Positions 43,848 through 53,800 of a stretch of 64,000 nt of DNA are shown here, in pieces. A program made the position numbers and the translations under genes. Source of the stretch: UBA1723 sp045629285 (GTDB lineage Bacteria > Bacteroidota > Bacteroidia > Bacteroidales > Paludibacteraceae); assembly GCA_045629285.1 (NCBI GenBank), contig JAZQQY010000035.1, positions 124,001 through 188,000 of the forward strand, given 5' to 3'. Below the pieces are notes generated by a model. The model saw nothing but the letters and a program-made list of their open reading frames with translations, was not told the DNA's origin and ran no database searches. Within the stretch, counting starts at the first letter, position 1; each line of letters opens with the position of its first letter.

Positions 43848-45236
43848 CTACCAAGTATATGTCAAACCAAGTGTTGTGCTCTCCCAGAACTGCAAGTATG
43901 CCTGACGGTATCCGTAGTTGTACTTGCTGTCGAAGTACTTGGAATCACGGCTATCAACCTTCTTGTCAAGAACGTCCTCGTCAACCTTCTGGATATCCTT
44001 GTGGTAGTTGATCTCTGCCTTGTCGTACTTCAACTGTGTCTTGATAGAAAGATCGATATGCTTAGTTAGCTTGAACAACAAATCCAAGTTGAACTTCAAA
44101 GACCAACCGTTTGTCTTGTCGTAGATGTCTTTCATCTTTCCGTTGTTGTCGAACTGCAACGAATTAGTTGAAGAGATCAACTCGCTAACATAATCATCCA
44201 AACCGACAACGTCATTGCCAACCTGAATCATACCCTTGTTGACCTGATTATACTGCTTCATGAAATCCTCGCAATAACCATAAGTTTCCTTATTATAAGC
44301 GAAGAATCCTTCAAGTTTCGACATCAAAGTAAACACATTGTTGAATGATTTTGTGTAACTGACGTTCAACAAAGCACCGACTTCAGTACGTACATCGTTG
44401 TATGTTCCATCGATTTCACGCTTCATAGAGTAGTTAGGAGCAATATCATCATCCTTACAGAAAGTAAACTTACCTGTGATTGGAGAGATATAGATCGACA
44501 AGTCGCCGTTAAACTGTGCAGGAACGATGTCGGCACCGATTGAAGCCTTAACAATGTTCGGATTACCGAACTTGTTCTGCATCATACCCAATGACTTGAT
44601 GCTGTCTCTATCCAAATTGTCGAACATTTGGTTAACATGTCCTACAGGAGTCTCATTTGCATCCAAACCGCCTTCTGCCTTTACAGCGTCGATCTGATCC
44701 ACAAACCATGAATCTACGTTGTCGTAGTTGTATGTTGGAGTAAAACGTGATTCAAAAGATGCCATTGCACTGTAGAAGATACAGCTTGTAGCCTTAAAAC
44801 CATACTTTGTAGACAAGCTCAACTCATCGATTGCCTTGTGTACCTTTGGATTGTGCTCATACTCTGAAGATAGGTTTACACCATACTTTGCAGAGAAACT
44901 GTTATTCCACTTGTGACGAGCACGAGTATAGTTGGCATTCAAATTCAAGTAACCGTCAACCGCGAAAGTCGATCCTGTACCATCGTGTGAATAGATATTG
45001 TGGAATGTCTGAGCGGCATTCAAACCTACCATACCTGGGAACTTCCAAACTGCTGAATCAGCAGCAAAATCACTATTCACGTCGTCTTTATGAGACTCTG
45101 CAAGACCTGTCACAGTGCTCTGAGTCTCTTTGATCATATTCAAACCTTCATTTACATCCTGAGCACAAACTGTCGACACACCCATCACAGCAACTACAGA
45201 TGCAAGGAAATTATATTTTGTATTCATTATATTCAA
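43848..45236 (-). CDS. DUF3078-like secreted protein, copy 1
   Basis: The 462 residues have a signal peptide (cleavage near VCAQ, residue 26) and then a beta-barrel-like series of strands. AVWKFPGMVGLNAAQT (residues about 62-78) and HKWNNSFSAKYG match DUF3078-type proteins of Bacteroidota. The neighbour 15 bases upstream is a paralog with the same phrases. The C-terminus is aromatic (LGLTYTW), as for outer-membrane barrels. The function of the family is unknown. The pair is ended by the terminator at 43771. Confidence 0.7.
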   Translation of the reverse strand: MNIMNTKYNFLASVVAVMGVSTVCAQDVNEGLNMIKETQSTVTGLAESHKDDVNSDFAADSAVWKFPGMVGLNAAQTFHNIYSHDGTGSTFAVDGYLNLNANYTRARHKWNNSFSAKYGVNLSSEYEHNPKVHKAIDELSLSTKYGFKATSCIFYSAMASFESRFTPTYNYDNVDSWFVDQIDAVKAEGGLDANETPVGHVNQMFDNLDRDSIKSLGMMQNKFGNPNIVKASIGADIVPAQFNGDLSIYISPITGKFTFCKDDDIAPNYSMKREIDGTYNDVRTEVGALLNVSYTKSFNNVFTLMSKLEGFFAYNKETYGYCEDFMKQYNQVNKGMIQVGNDVVGLDDYVSELISSTNSLQFDNNGKMKDIYDKTNGWSLKFNLDLLFKLTKHIDLSIKTQLKYDKAEINYHKDIQKVDEDVLDKKVDSRDSKYFDSKYNYGYRQAYLQFWESTTLGLTYTW

Positions 45237-45251
45237 TGCTTAAATAGTTAA

Positions 45252-46484
45252 TTAAAACGAGTATGAAATACCAAGAGATGATGACTCCCAGAACTGAACG
45301 AATGACTTCTTGTATCCGTTGTTATAGTAGCGAGCATTACTCTTCAACAAGCCGTAACGAGTATCGTCACAATCTCCCTTGTCGGCACGAATCAAATCCT
45401 TGTGGTAGTCAACCTCAGAATTATCATACTTAACCTGTGTACGCAAGTTGAATGTCAAATACTTAGTAGCATTGATGATGAACTCAGTCTTCCAAATTGC
45501 ATAGCGACCATGTCTTGCAACATAGTCTGTATCTGTCCAATCGTCTCTCATGTCAGCAACATTGTAAAGGATGTAACTGCTAGTAGCCTGATCAGAAAGA
45601 CTGTAAACACGTGGCTTACCGTATGCAGCGAAGAATGCCTCCAATGATGTATTCAAAGTGAACACATCAGAGAATTTCTTAGCATAGTTCAAATTGAAAA
45701 GAACACCTGCCTCAAAACGAGTGTTCTTGTAAAGATTATCGCCATCGTTGATCTTTTCCATCGAATAATTGGCTGCGATAACGTCGTTCTCACAGAATGT
45801 CCAACGTGCAGAAAGCGGAGATACATAGAAGAAGAAATCCTCTGTATCAGACATCTTCATATCCAATCCAATTGACAACTTAGCGTATGCAGGATTGACG
45901 AACATATTCTTTACAATACCGGTATCGATTCTCTCCTCACGGTTAGTAGGCTCAAATTCAAATCCGTCCTCACTCATTGAATCGATGTCGTCGTAGCTAT
46001 AAGTAGGAGTAAACTGAGTCTCGAAAGATCCCATTACTGTATAGTAGACGTTCTTGTCTGCCATATAACCATACTTCGACATCAACTTCAACTCATCATT
46101 CTGCTTTCTCCAATATGGCTCAGCCTCGTAGTCCTTAGAGAAGTTTGTTCCGTATGCGACATCAAGCTTTGAATCCCACTTGTGCTTAGCACGAATATAG
46201 TTGGCATTCAACGATGCTGAAAAACCAATACCAACAACGGTTCCGTTACCCTCGACAGAGTAAGCGTTGTGTGAAGTCTGAACAGCACTCAAAGCAACTG
46301 TTCCAGGGAACTTCCATGAAGCAGTGTCCGCAGCTACACCTGAATTGATGTCATCCTTGTTTGACACAGCCAAACTTGTAACCACCGACTTGACCTCATT
46401 GTTTTCATCAACTTTCACATCCTGTGCGAAACCAGTCACGACAGTAGATGCAACAAAAAGAGATACGAATAATTGTCTTTTCAT
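45252..46484 (-). CDS. DUF3078-like secreted protein, copy 2
   Basis: The 410 residues are a paralog of the downstream gene: signal peptide (cleavage near GFAQ, residue 21), SWKFPGTVALSAVQTSHN near residue 52, HKWDSKLDVAYG near 92, and a C-terminal SSSLGISYSF. The two share layout and several blocks, so they arose by tandem duplication and have since diverged by about 50 residues in length. They are probably co-transcribed (15-base gap) and surface or outer-membrane proteins. Confidence 0.7.
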   Translation of the reverse strand: MKRQLFVSLFVASTVVTGFAQDVKVDENNEVKSVVTSLAVSNKDDINSGVAADTASWKFPGTVALSAVQTSHNAYSVEGNGTVVGIGFSASLNANYIRAKHKWDSKLDVAYGTNFSKDYEAEPYWRKQNDELKLMSKYGYMADKNVYYTVMGSFETQFTPTYSYDDIDSMSEDGFEFEPTNREERIDTGIVKNMFVNPAYAKLSIGLDMKMSDTEDFFFYVSPLSARWTFCENDVIAANYSMEKINDGDNLYKNTRFEAGVLFNLNYAKKFSDVFTLNTSLEAFFAAYGKPRVYSLSDQATSSYILYNVADMRDDWTDTDYVARHGRYAIWKTEFIINATKYLTFNLRTQVKYDNSEVDYHKDLIRADKGDCDDTRYGLLKSNARYYNNGYKKSFVQFWESSSLGISYSF

Positions 46485-46512
46485 CCTAGTTATGTCTTAA
46501 TATCAATGTTTC

Positions 46513-47118
46513 TTATTTCTGTAATCCCTGCAAACGTGCAATGTATTTTCCGATGATGTCAAACTCAATGTTGACAACCGAACCTTCCTGAATGTCGCAG
46601 AAATTTGTGTGCTCCAAAGTGTATGGAATGATAGCCACAGTAAACTGATCTCGCTTAGAACGGCAAACAGTCAAACTTGTTCCGTTTACTGTCACCGAGC
46701 CCTTCTCCACTGTAAAATAGCCTGCTGATATCATTGCGTCGTCGGCATTATACTTGAATGTGAAGTAATGGCTTCCCTGCTCTTCCTTACGCTCGATGCA
46801 AGTGGCTGTCTGGTCGACATGTCCCTGAACGATATGTCCGTCTAGTCTACCATTCATCACCATGCTACGCTCCAAGTTGACCTTCGAGCCAACCGACAAT
46901 TTACCAAGGTTGGACTTATCGAGAGTCTCCTTAATCGCAGTAACTGTATATTCGTCGCCATTGATATTCACCACCGTAAGGCAAACACCATTGTGCGCCA
47001 CACTTTGATCAATCTTTAATTCTGATGTGAACGGGCAAGAAAGCGTAAGATGCAAGTTTGTTCCCTCCTGCACCAATTTGCGTACAACACCCATTCCTTC
47101 TACAATACCTGAAAACAT
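46513..47118 (-). CDS. ribE: Riboflavin synthase, alpha subunit
   Basis: Riboflavin synthase joins two molecules of 6,7-dimethyl-8-ribityllumazine. The ATG at 47118 is chosen because the family start MFSGIVEGMG lies there and because a -7 box (47133-47140) falls inside the longer frame. The 201 residues contain two lumazine-binding repeats, each with the GHxVxGH type phrase (GHIVQGHVDQT near residue 100) and NGVCLTV / NGTSLTV. Length is normal. The gene is monocistronic here, apart from the ribosomal operon layout used in some bacteria. Confidence 0.94.
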   Translation of the reverse strand: MFSGIVEGMGVVRKLVQEGTNLHLTLSCPFTSELKIDQSVAHNGVCLTVVNINGDEYTVTAIKETLDKSNLGKLSVGSKVNLERSMVMNGRLDGHIVQGHVDQTATCIERKEEQGSHYFTFKYNADDAMISAGYFTVEKGSVTVNGTSLTVCRSKRDQFTVAIIPYTLEHTNFCDIQEGSVVNIEFDIIGKYIARLQGLQK

Positions 47119-47132
47119 ATCAAAAATTTTCT

Positions 47133-47140
47133 GCAAAATT
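47133..47140 (-). promoter_or_regulatory. -7 box for ribE
   Basis: TAATTTTG on the minus strand, 14 bases before the ATG at 47118. The -33 region is a poor match. Confidence 0.5.
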
Positions 47141-47233
47141 AAATATTTTTTTTGATAAACAGTCTAAAATAATAATGTAATGATGCAAAGGAATGTGACT
47201 GTCAATACCTGAAACATGGAACCAGAAACCAGT

Positions 47234-47256
47234 GAGACGCGCTGAAGCGGCGTCTA
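47234..47256 (-). repeat. Palindromic 3'-end repeat, copy f
   Basis: GAGACGC and GCGTCT arms around a GCTGAAGC core, 8 bases after the stop of the gene at 47264. A GAACCAGAAACC stretch precedes it, as at copy d. Confidence 0.7.
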
Positions 47257-47263
47257 TACTAAC

Positions 47264-49018
47264 CTATTTCTTCAGTCGCAGCAACGTGAAATGGCCATGC
47301 AGACTGAAATCTCCTTCATCAACCTCGACTGAATACCAATAGTCTGTCGACGGAAGAGGATTGCCCTTATACGTGCCATCCCAACCTTCGAACTCGTTCT
47401 CAAAAGCAGCAATCTTCTTGCCGAAACGATCGAAAATGAAGATTCTATAATTGGTATATTTTTCAATTCCTTTCACATTCCATTTATTGTCGTCAGGAGA
47501 ATCGGGACTGAAATATGCTTCCGGTTCTATCGGTGTACGGTAATAGAATCGTATACTGTCTTTGCATCCGGTCTTTTGGTCGTATGCAATAATCTTATAC
47601 ATACCAGCCATATCGAACGCTAATTCTCCAGCTACAGTCTCCCCTATCATATTACCCATCCAAACAGTTGTATAGGTGACGTCTCCAAGATTATTAAACA
47701 CGTCGACAGAGACTTCGGAATTTTTCTCCACAACCGATGAAATAGCAACGTGATTTTTGTTGCTTACCTGACCCAACGGCGCCATCTCCAAGCCAGGACA
47801 TCCACCTTCCACAAAAATGGTGTCTAAGACATAAGACGTATCTGTAATGATCTTAATACCACATCTATATATGGTATCTGAAATCGTAGTGTCGGCGGAA
47901 TTGACAGTCACAGTATATCTAACGATACTGTCACAGCCATTCGAAGCTCTGTAATACTCTTCGTACACTCCACTTTCCAATACTCGTTTATTGTCGACAT
48001 AGAAAGGATCATTCCAACAAATGGTTTCACTAATCTCAGTCTCCTTGATTCGCATATCTGGTTTGGGCGGACAAATGGTATCATAGACAGGCGGAGTACA
48101 CAGATCTTTCTGTGCCCACACCGCTACACATCCTCCGTTGAACTCGTCGGACATCAATTGAAGTCTATCTCCTTCATATTCAAGTCCATCCAGACTCAAC
48201 CAATGTATTTCGTCAAGATTGCTCTCCGCATAGAATTTGTAGATATCGTTACGACAATCCGGAATCTGCTCACAAATGACTTTTATAAAATCAGGTTCCT
48301 TAGGAGGACACTCTATATACTTCATTGCATTGCTACAATCAGTGAAATCCTCTTCATATAGTTGGTCATTGATTTTCACATACATATACGTGATCATACC
48401 TCCAAGGAAATCCCACGAAAGACCCAGCTGGTCAAGAGTACAGATATTGTAATTAGCAGTACCGCCTCCCGACTTATAAATAACGCCATCTTTATATCTG
48501 AACCACATCGCGCTCTCGTAGTTGGCGTATCTAAGCTCGGAACCGACTGATCCGGAATCGACTTCGGTCAACGACACCTGTTTCTTCTTTGTATTGCTTC
48601 TCAAAATGTCGTCAAAATCCAAAGTAAACTCTTCTTCGGTTGTAAACCAAATAGTTGCGACAGTACGATATTCTCGTCCATAGATATAAGGATCTGCATA
48701 TCTGTATCTGAAATAGATTTCAAAAGAGTCAAGATCGCAACTTTGCAACGCATAGACAAAGTTAGGAACAATGTAAGGATCTCTATTGGCATTATATCCT
48801 GGCAGACAACCACCACTGTCGGTAAAGAACTCTTCCGGAAAATAAGTTTCAAGAACTTCATCCGTCCTTTTATCCATCAGATATGCACTCCAAATCGAAG
48901 TGTCGCCACAAGCGTTGAATTTCTGAGCACGAACGAACGACACAGATACAAACAGCATGACCATCACCAAAGCGACAGTCTTGCCAAATTCATGTATGTA
49001 GCTCATCATTCGTTTCAT
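47264..49018 (-). CDS. Secreted protein with type IX type-B sorting domain
   Basis: The 584 residues have a signal peptide (cleavage near VRAQ, residue 31) and a long acidic, aromatic-rich body with many conserved Cys and repeated phrases of the CDSIVRYTVTV type (near 365), which suggests small beta-sandwich repeats. The last 85 residues match the type IX type-B (gliding-motility-type) sorting domain: KWNVKGIEKYTNYRIFIFDRFG and FEGWDGTYKGNPLPS, closing with GHFTLLRLKK. It is therefore expected to be exported by the system that porW and porX belong to. Function of the passenger is unknown. Confidence 0.85.
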   Translation of the reverse strand: MKRMMSYIHEFGKTVALVMVMLFVSVSFVRAQKFNACGDTSIWSAYLMDKRTDEVLETYFPEEFFTDSGGCLPGYNANRDPYIVPNFVYALQSCDLDSFEIYFRYRYADPYIYGREYRTVATIWFTTEEEFTLDFDDILRSNTKKKQVSLTEVDSGSVGSELRYANYESAMWFRYKDGVIYKSGGGTANYNICTLDQLGLSWDFLGGMITYMYVKINDQLYEEDFTDCSNAMKYIECPPKEPDFIKVICEQIPDCRNDIYKFYAESNLDEIHWLSLDGLEYEGDRLQLMSDEFNGGCVAVWAQKDLCTPPVYDTICPPKPDMRIKETEISETICWNDPFYVDNKRVLESGVYEEYYRASNGCDSIVRYTVTVNSADTTISDTIYRCGIKIITDTSYVLDTIFVEGGCPGLEMAPLGQVSNKNHVAISSVVEKNSEVSVDVFNNLGDVTYTTVWMGNMIGETVAGELAFDMAGMYKIIAYDQKTGCKDSIRFYYRTPIEPEAYFSPDSPDDNKWNVKGIEKYTNYRIFIFDRFGKKIAAFENEFEGWDGTYKGNPLPSTDYWYSVEVDEGDFSLHGHFTLLRLKK

Positions 49019-49041
49019 AAAAATCTAATTAAATCAACGTC

Positions 49042-50748
49042 TTAGCACTTAACATTCTTGTTTATCCATCTGCAAATCAAGAAAAGCATAACGGCTGCGA
49101 CTCCGGACATCACGGCGAACACCATGAAGAAGTCGTGAAGATTTGCAATATTGTAACCAAGGAACGACTTTGCAACAACAATTCCGTCCTTATCGGCCTC
49201 AGGGTAGAGAGCAGAAAGCACACCAGCAAACTTGTTAGCCGTAGCAGAAGAAAGAAGCCAAACGCTCATAAGTAGCGATGCGAATCTTGCCGGCGACAGT
49301 TTGTTGACCATAGATAGTCCGATAGGCGACAAACTCAATTCTCCCACACTCAACACCAAATACAAAGTAGTGATCCACATCATGGAAACCTTCTCGCCTA
49401 CAGGGACACTGTCGACTCCGTATGCAATGAAGAAATAGCCGAATGAAAGCAAAGCCAAACCGATGGCTTGTTTTGTCGGCGAAGCAATGTGTACCCCACT
49501 TCCTTCCAACGTCATCCACAAAGACGACATCACAGGTGCAAGCACGATGATGAAGATAGGATTCAGACTACCGAAGTAACTTGTGTTGACCTCTTCACCT
49601 GAACTGAAGAAAATGAATGAAATTGTCACTGCAAATATAATCACAGACAAATACGTAGGCAACGACATGCTATCATTACGCTTCTTACCGATCAGATAAG
49701 TCACGCCGACAGCAAGAGCAGTACACAAAACAACCGCTACGATCTTGTCTGTCAAAGTAACATTGAAATCAAAAAACTTAGGCAAGAATCTGTCAGTCTG
49801 TTCCTCAGCGAAATAAGTCAACGATGCGCCAGCCTGTTCAAACGCAGCCCAAAAGAAAATCACAAAGAATGCAAGGATGTAAATGACCAGAATATTTCGT
49901 TTTTCATCCTTATCAAGCGATTTGTCTGTAATGATGTATAGCGGGACAACTCCACTCAAACTATAGATCAAAGCTCCGATATAATCCTCATCAAATAGCC
50001 AATACAAAAATCCGAATACAAGAATCTCTAATACTACGAACAAAGATACTTTAGTCTTATCTATCTTAATAGACGACTCGACCTCTTTAGCCGAAGATAT
50101 AGGTTGAGGCAATCCACCAATCTCTTGTCCGTCAGGAGTAACCAGATACTTTTCTTTTCCCATCCAGAAAGAGACGACGCCAATGATCATTCCCACACAC
50201 GCAGCCAAGAATCCGTATTTGAAGTCGGCAGGATTACCTGTAACGCCAAAGAATCCGCACACTATCGGTGAGAAGAAAGCACCAAAGTTGATGCCCATGT
50301 AGAAAATTGTGTAGGCGGAATCCTTACGAGGATCATTGTCGGGATACAAAGTTCCCACCATACTTGAAATATTGGGTTTGAAGAAACCGTTTCCTAGAAT
50401 CAACAATCCAAGTCCTGCAATAAGAAGTGAATTAGTAAGAAATCCTTGACCCAAGAAAGACGCACAAAGGAAAAGGAAAAACTGTCCTAATGCCATCAGC
50501 AAACCGCCGACAATAATGGAACGTTTGTTACCCCAATAATTATCAGCTATGTAGCCGCCAATCAATGGAGTAAGATAAACCAATCCTGTATAATTACCGT
50601 AAATCTGAGACGCTGTTTCTTTATCATAACACAATGCTCCGATAAGAAATAGCGTAAATATTGCACGCATTCCGTAGTAGCTGAATCGCTCCCACATCTC
50701 TGTGGAAAATAGCAAATACAGACCTTTCGGATGACTTTCCTTTGCCAT
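49042..50748 (-). CDS. POT-family proton-dependent oligopeptide transporter
   Basis: This is a major-facilitator symporter that takes up di- and tripeptides with protons. The longer frame (27 more residues) overlaps the -7 box at 50778-50785; the ATG at 50748 gives the family start SHPKGLYLLFSTEMWERFSYYGMRA, which includes the ExxERFxYYG signature (EMWERFSYYG). The 568 residues contain about 13 to 14 membrane helices and the second motif GNGFFKPNISSMVG near 118. A cytoplasmic loop lies near 230-265. It is 81 bases after the HTCS gene but likely has its own promoter. Confidence 0.92.
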   Translation of the reverse strand: MAKESHPKGLYLLFSTEMWERFSYYGMRAIFTLFLIGALCYDKETASQIYGNYTGLVYLTPLIGGYIADNYWGNKRSIIVGGLLMALGQFFLFLCASFLGQGFLTNSLLIAGLGLLILGNGFFKPNISSMVGTLYPDNDPRKDSAYTIFYMGINFGAFFSPIVCGFFGVTGNPADFKYGFLAACVGMIIGVVSFWMGKEKYLVTPDGQEIGGLPQPISSAKEVESSIKIDKTKVSLFVVLEILVFGFLYWLFDEDYIGALIYSLSGVVPLYIITDKSLDKDEKRNILVIYILAFFVIFFWAAFEQAGASLTYFAEEQTDRFLPKFFDFNVTLTDKIVAVVLCTALAVGVTYLIGKKRNDSMSLPTYLSVIIFAVTISFIFFSSGEEVNTSYFGSLNPIFIIVLAPVMSSLWMTLEGSGVHIASPTKQAIGLALLSFGYFFIAYGVDSVPVGEKVSMMWITTLYLVLSVGELSLSPIGLSMVNKLSPARFASLLMSVWLLSSATANKFAGVLSALYPEADKDGIVVAKSFLGYNIANLHDFFMVFAVMSGVAAVMLFLICRWINKNVKC

Positions 50749-50777
50749 AATGTTGACGTTATTAGAATGACTTTTTG

Positions 50778-50785
50778 CAAATATA
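50778..50785 (-). promoter_or_regulatory. -7 box for the POT transporter
   Basis: TATATTTG on the minus strand, 30 bases before the ATG at 50748. The -33 region is weak. Confidence 0.45.
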
Positions 50786-50829
50786 CACAAAAAAAGTAAG
50801 AAGTAAAAAGTATGAAGTATATTAAGCAA

Positions 50830-53800
50830 TTATCCAATCACCTGCGATGGTGCTACGCCAAAATATTCTTTGAACTTCTTTGAAAAATATGCAGGATCGG
50901 AGAATCCTACCTTATAAGCGATATCACTGATTGATAGCGACTGATTAGGCATCGTAAGCATTGTGTGCGAAAGATTCATACGATAGTCAAGAAGCAACTG
51001 GATAGGTGTCTTATCGAAATGAGTGGCACAACGTCGACCTAGAGTGGCGGTACTCATACAAAGAAGTGAAGCCATTTTTCCGATAGTCAAATCGCTCTCC
51101 GCATAATGCTGCTCTATGATTCCGTTGAAATCCTTAACAAATCCAATTTCCAAAGTTTCATCCGGATTATTGTCGACAACATCCGCAGACTCATTCTTAA
51201 GTTTCAAAATATTGTAGATCTTCAGCAACATCTCTTCATTCTTAAACGGCTTATTGATGTAGTCGAGAGCACCGACTTTCAATGTCGACAATTTAGCTGT
51301 TTCACTTCCGGAAGCGGACATGATGACAAACGGAATAGCCTTTGTCTTCTCCTGTGAACGAAGCATCTTGCATAGTTCAATACCGTTGACAATCGGCATC
51401 TGCAAATCGCTGACAATCAAATCAGGGATGGTTTGTAAAGCTTTAGTATAAGCGACCTGCCCATTATTGGCAGTGTCCACTTTCGAGTATCCAGACAAAA
51501 GGTTCCTGATATTATCCAGAATCAACTCATCGTCCTCAACAATCAAAATTCGCTTATTCTGCAAGAATGAGAAATCAAGAGAAACATTCTCATTGACATC
51601 AAGGTTCTTCTCCGCATTCTTCTGCTCGGTTGCAGGCATCTCAACAGTTATCTGAGTACCTTTTCCTACTTCACTTTCGATATGCATCGTCGCACCAAGA
51701 ATCTCAAGATAACTATGAATCAAAGAGAATCCAAGGCCAGTGGAAACCTCACCACTATATCCAGTCTCACCATTCTTAACCACTCCGGAGGATGATCGTA
51801 AAACTGCCAGTTGATCAGGAGTCATGCCTTTTCCATTATCAGCAAACTCTACAAAGAATTTTCCATCCTTGGAATATGTAGACAAAACGATCTCTCCATT
51901 CTCCGGAGTATACTTGATACTGTTATTCATCAAGTTACGAAGGATAGTCGACAACATTCTTTCATCTGAAGAGGCATAGTCTGTAGTCTTGAACTTACGT
52001 ACGATAGAAATCTGTTTGTCTTCGATCACCGCACAATTCAAGTTGACAACCTCTTCCAAAATTGCCACGACATCAGTCTCGACAAGCACAGGTTTGGTCG
52101 TTTCACGTTTTGCGATCGCCCAATTGACCAATGAAAGCATAGTATTCTGCAAAGTACTTGCCTGCTCGTATGCTTTCTTCAGCTTTTCTGTCTCAGCATT
52201 TTTAGGAGCCTTTTCTTCGTTATAAGGCGACAATGCACCGACGATGCCGAACATTGAATTCTTCAAATCGTGAGCAATGACGGAGATGATATTCTCCTTC
52301 ATATCAAGAGCAGTACGAAGTTCTTCTGTTCGTTCAGCCACCTTCTCCTTCAACACTTTCTCCTGAATCTTATGTTTGCGGAGTCGATACTCGTATGATA
52401 GTTTGAATCCGACACCAACCAAAGCAAGTATCAAAAGGAAGAACCACCACGACTGATACCAAACAGGATCGACATTCATCTCCATCTGAAGATAGTCGGC
52501 AGGCTCAACCTTATTAGCATCGTCAACGTAAGCCACCTTCAATTTGAAATCACCGCTCGGCAAATATGTGAATCTGATCACCTTATCTTCAGGCACTTCA
52601 CTCCACTTATCATCCTTACCTTCAAGCTTATAGTAAAGTTTATCCTGAGCATTATCACGGAAATCCGCCACCTTCACCTCAACACTCACATTCTTATTCT
52701 GCGACGCTGCAATCTTCAAAACGCCGTTAGGATGCACACGTTCGCCAGCCACGTAGATGGCTCCCAAAATCAAGTCGCCAAGTTTATTGCCCGGCTGCTT
52801 AAGCGAATCCGAAACAATATAGAATCCGCTTGACGTACCTGCCAAAATCTGACCGCTCTTTTTCACCAGAAGCGATGAATTCGTAAAGAATTTTTTCCTT
52901 GACTTCGACGAGTTTGTAGGAATCAGCGAATACTTCTGTGTCGTCGGGTTAAAACTTAAAATGCCTGATGAAGTGGCACAAACGAAAGTACCGTCGTTCT
53001 TCTTGAAAATAGATCTGAAGTCCAATGACGACGGAAGATAATCCAATATCTTATGTTCAAGTGTCGACTCCAGGATCACCATTACACCACGAGTAGTAGC
53101 GACATAGAGATTTCCGTAGCTGTCCATCTCAGAGTCGGCAAACATCATAGGAGTATGAGTTTTTTCCAGCACAACACAATCCAGAGCATGTTTGACCACA
53201 CCGTCTTTGATCAATGCAATAGAGTTGGAAGTGACAATCCAGATATTGTGATTAGGAGTTTCAAAAGCTCTCAACACCCAATTATCTTCAATAGTATAGT
53301 TGCCTTCACGCAAATCCAACTGTTCCCACTTGCCATTTGTACGTTTCACCCATAGACCTACTCCGGCTGTACATAGATAGATATCCCCGTTACTCATCTC
53401 AGTCACAGAGAATACACACTTAGGTCTTGCCACTTCATTATTCTCAAAATCAAGAAATTCCGTCTTGAAAGTAGTAGGATTCATCTTAAGTGTACCATCG
53501 CCCCAAGTAGAAAGCCAGATATCTCCTGATTTGCTCCAAGTCGAACGCAATACGTTATTTGAAGTCAACGAAATCTTCTTCTTGACCTGAAATTTATTGT
53601 CAAGAATGAAAGCACCCTGACCATCGGTAGTCATGAAAATATCCCCGTTGGGGAGTTCCAAGAATCCAGATACAGCGCAATTCTCTAATCCGAAATCAGA
53701 CGAATAATTCACACCTTTCTCTCTATCAAGTGAAAGACGGAACACTCCACCCATTTGTGTACCGAGCCAAATATCATTGTCGGCACTCTGCATCATTGTA

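Noticed and set aside
50749..50829. N-terminal extension of the POT transporter as a signal peptide
   Set aside because: The extension contains a -7 promoter box and the family start is at 50748.
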